Source: CAZIQY01 sp964541605
GTDB lineage: Bacteria > Desulfobacterota > Syntrophia > Syntrophales > UBA2185
Direction of reading: 5' to 3'
DNA: 16,739 nucleotides
Assembly: GCA_964541605.1 (NCBI GenBank)
Contig: CAZIQY010000061.1
Location: 1-16,739 of the forward strand
Shown here: in pieces, positions 16,594 through 16,739 of the stretch
Numbering within the stretch: position 1 is the first letter of the stretch
Layout: every line of letters begins with the position of its first letter
The notes under the pieces: model-generated
What the model was told of the DNA's origin: nothing
Seen by the model: only the letters and a program-made list of their open reading frames with translations
Database searches by the model: none
Position numbers and translations under genes: made by a program

Positions 16594-16669
16594 TGGAGCC
16601 CACGACCAGGATTGAACTGGTGACCTCATCCTTACCAAGGATGTGCTCTACCGACTGAGCTACGTGGGC
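16594..16669 (-). tRNA. tRNA-Thr (anticodon GGT)
   Basis: A complete 76-nt tRNA with encoded CCA. The acceptor stem is GCCCACG with CGTGGGC, and the discriminator is T. The D-arm is GCTCAGTCGGTAGAGC. The anticodon stem CATCC/GGATG encloses TTGGTAA, with GGT at 16636-16634. The T-arm is CCAGTTCAATCCTGG, where the usual TTCGA is TTCAA. It lies 18 nt after tRNA-Gly and 21 nt before rpmG. In E. coli the equivalent thrT precedes a tuf gene; here L33 follows directly. Confidence 0.98.
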
Positions 16670-16687
16670 TGATGATAATTCAAAAAC

Positions 16688-16739
16688 TGGAGCGGGAAAC
16701 GGGATTCGAACCCGCGACCCTCAGCTTGGAAGGCTGACG
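16688..16739 (-). tRNA. tRNA-Gly (anticodon TCC), 5' end cut by window edge
   Basis: The 3' two thirds of a tRNA gene: anticodon loop CTTCCAA, with TCC at 16730-16728 on a TCAGC/GCTGA stem, T-arm GCGGGTTCGAATCCCGT, acceptor 3' strand TTCCCGC, discriminator T and encoded CCA (16690-16688). The D-arm and acceptor 5' strand lie beyond the window. It is followed after 18 nt by tRNA-Thr. The glyT-thrT neighbourhood matches the tRNA cluster ahead of tufB in E. coli. Confidence 0.95.

Noticed and set aside
16573..16638. N-terminal extension of rpmG through tRNA-Thr
   Set aside because: It would translate tRNA-Thr sequence, while ATG 16572 gives the normal L33 length and start.
1..16739. Mobile elements, CRISPR arrays, defence genes, frameshifted genes
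   Set aside because: All genes are intact housekeeping genes at normal length. No repeats of array type, transposase, integrase or toxin-like frames were seen, and I found no undescribed multi-gene system.

Overview
The window is a bacterial translation and transcription core locus with every recognisable gene on the minus strand. Read in the direction of transcription (right to left) the order is tRNA-Gly(TCC, cut by the window edge), tRNA-Thr(GGT), rpmG, tRNA-Trp(CCA), secE, nusG, rplK, rplA, rplJ, rplL, rpoB, rpoC, rpsL, rpsG, fusA, tuf, rpsJ. RpoB and RpoC are long, carry the lineage-specific inserts typical of proteobacterial-type polymerase, and resemble those of Desulfobacterota (former Deltaproteobacteria). 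A relative of Syntrophus/Syntrophales is my best guess, from general protein similarity only, and it is not proven by anything here. Base composition is moderate and looks uniform, with no sign of transferred DNA.

Region 16311-16739 is a tRNA/mRNA mosaic: three tRNA genes with encoded CCA ends, with the small L33 gene between the second and third. Region 15048-16266 holds secE, nusG and rplK. Between rplK and rplA lies a 122-nt spacer that can fold into a three-way junction just ahead of the rplA ribosome binding site. The largest spacer, 256 nt between rplA and rplJ, holds an AT-rich perfect inverted repeat, a recognisable L10 leader (the kink-turn site bound by L10-L12 complexes), a second hairpin, and then the rplJ ribosome binding site. 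Region 4684-13418 is rplL-rpoB-rpoC. Region 399-4623 is the str operon (rpsL-rpsG-fusA-tuf), and rpsJ at 61-369 opens the S10 operon. The last 60 bases are an AT-rich spacer in which rplC has not yet begun.

The products work together. L33, L11, L1, L10, L7/L12, S12, S7 and S10 are ribosomal. EF-Tu and EF-G drive elongation on the L7/L12 stalk and L11 factor-binding region. RpoB and RpoC form the polymerase catalytic core. NusG and S10 (NusE) couple polymerase to the leading ribosome. SecE is part of the protein-export channel. Spacers are short and I see no convincing promoter or intrinsic terminator, so the window fits one long co-transcribed block or a few overlapping units.

I found no mobile element, CRISPR array, defence gene, pseudogene or novel multi-gene system. 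The points worth a second look are RNA-level: the rplK-rplA junction structure, the layered rplJ leader, the unusual rpsJ start, and the tRNA-punctuated gene order that lacks the tuf copy often found there.
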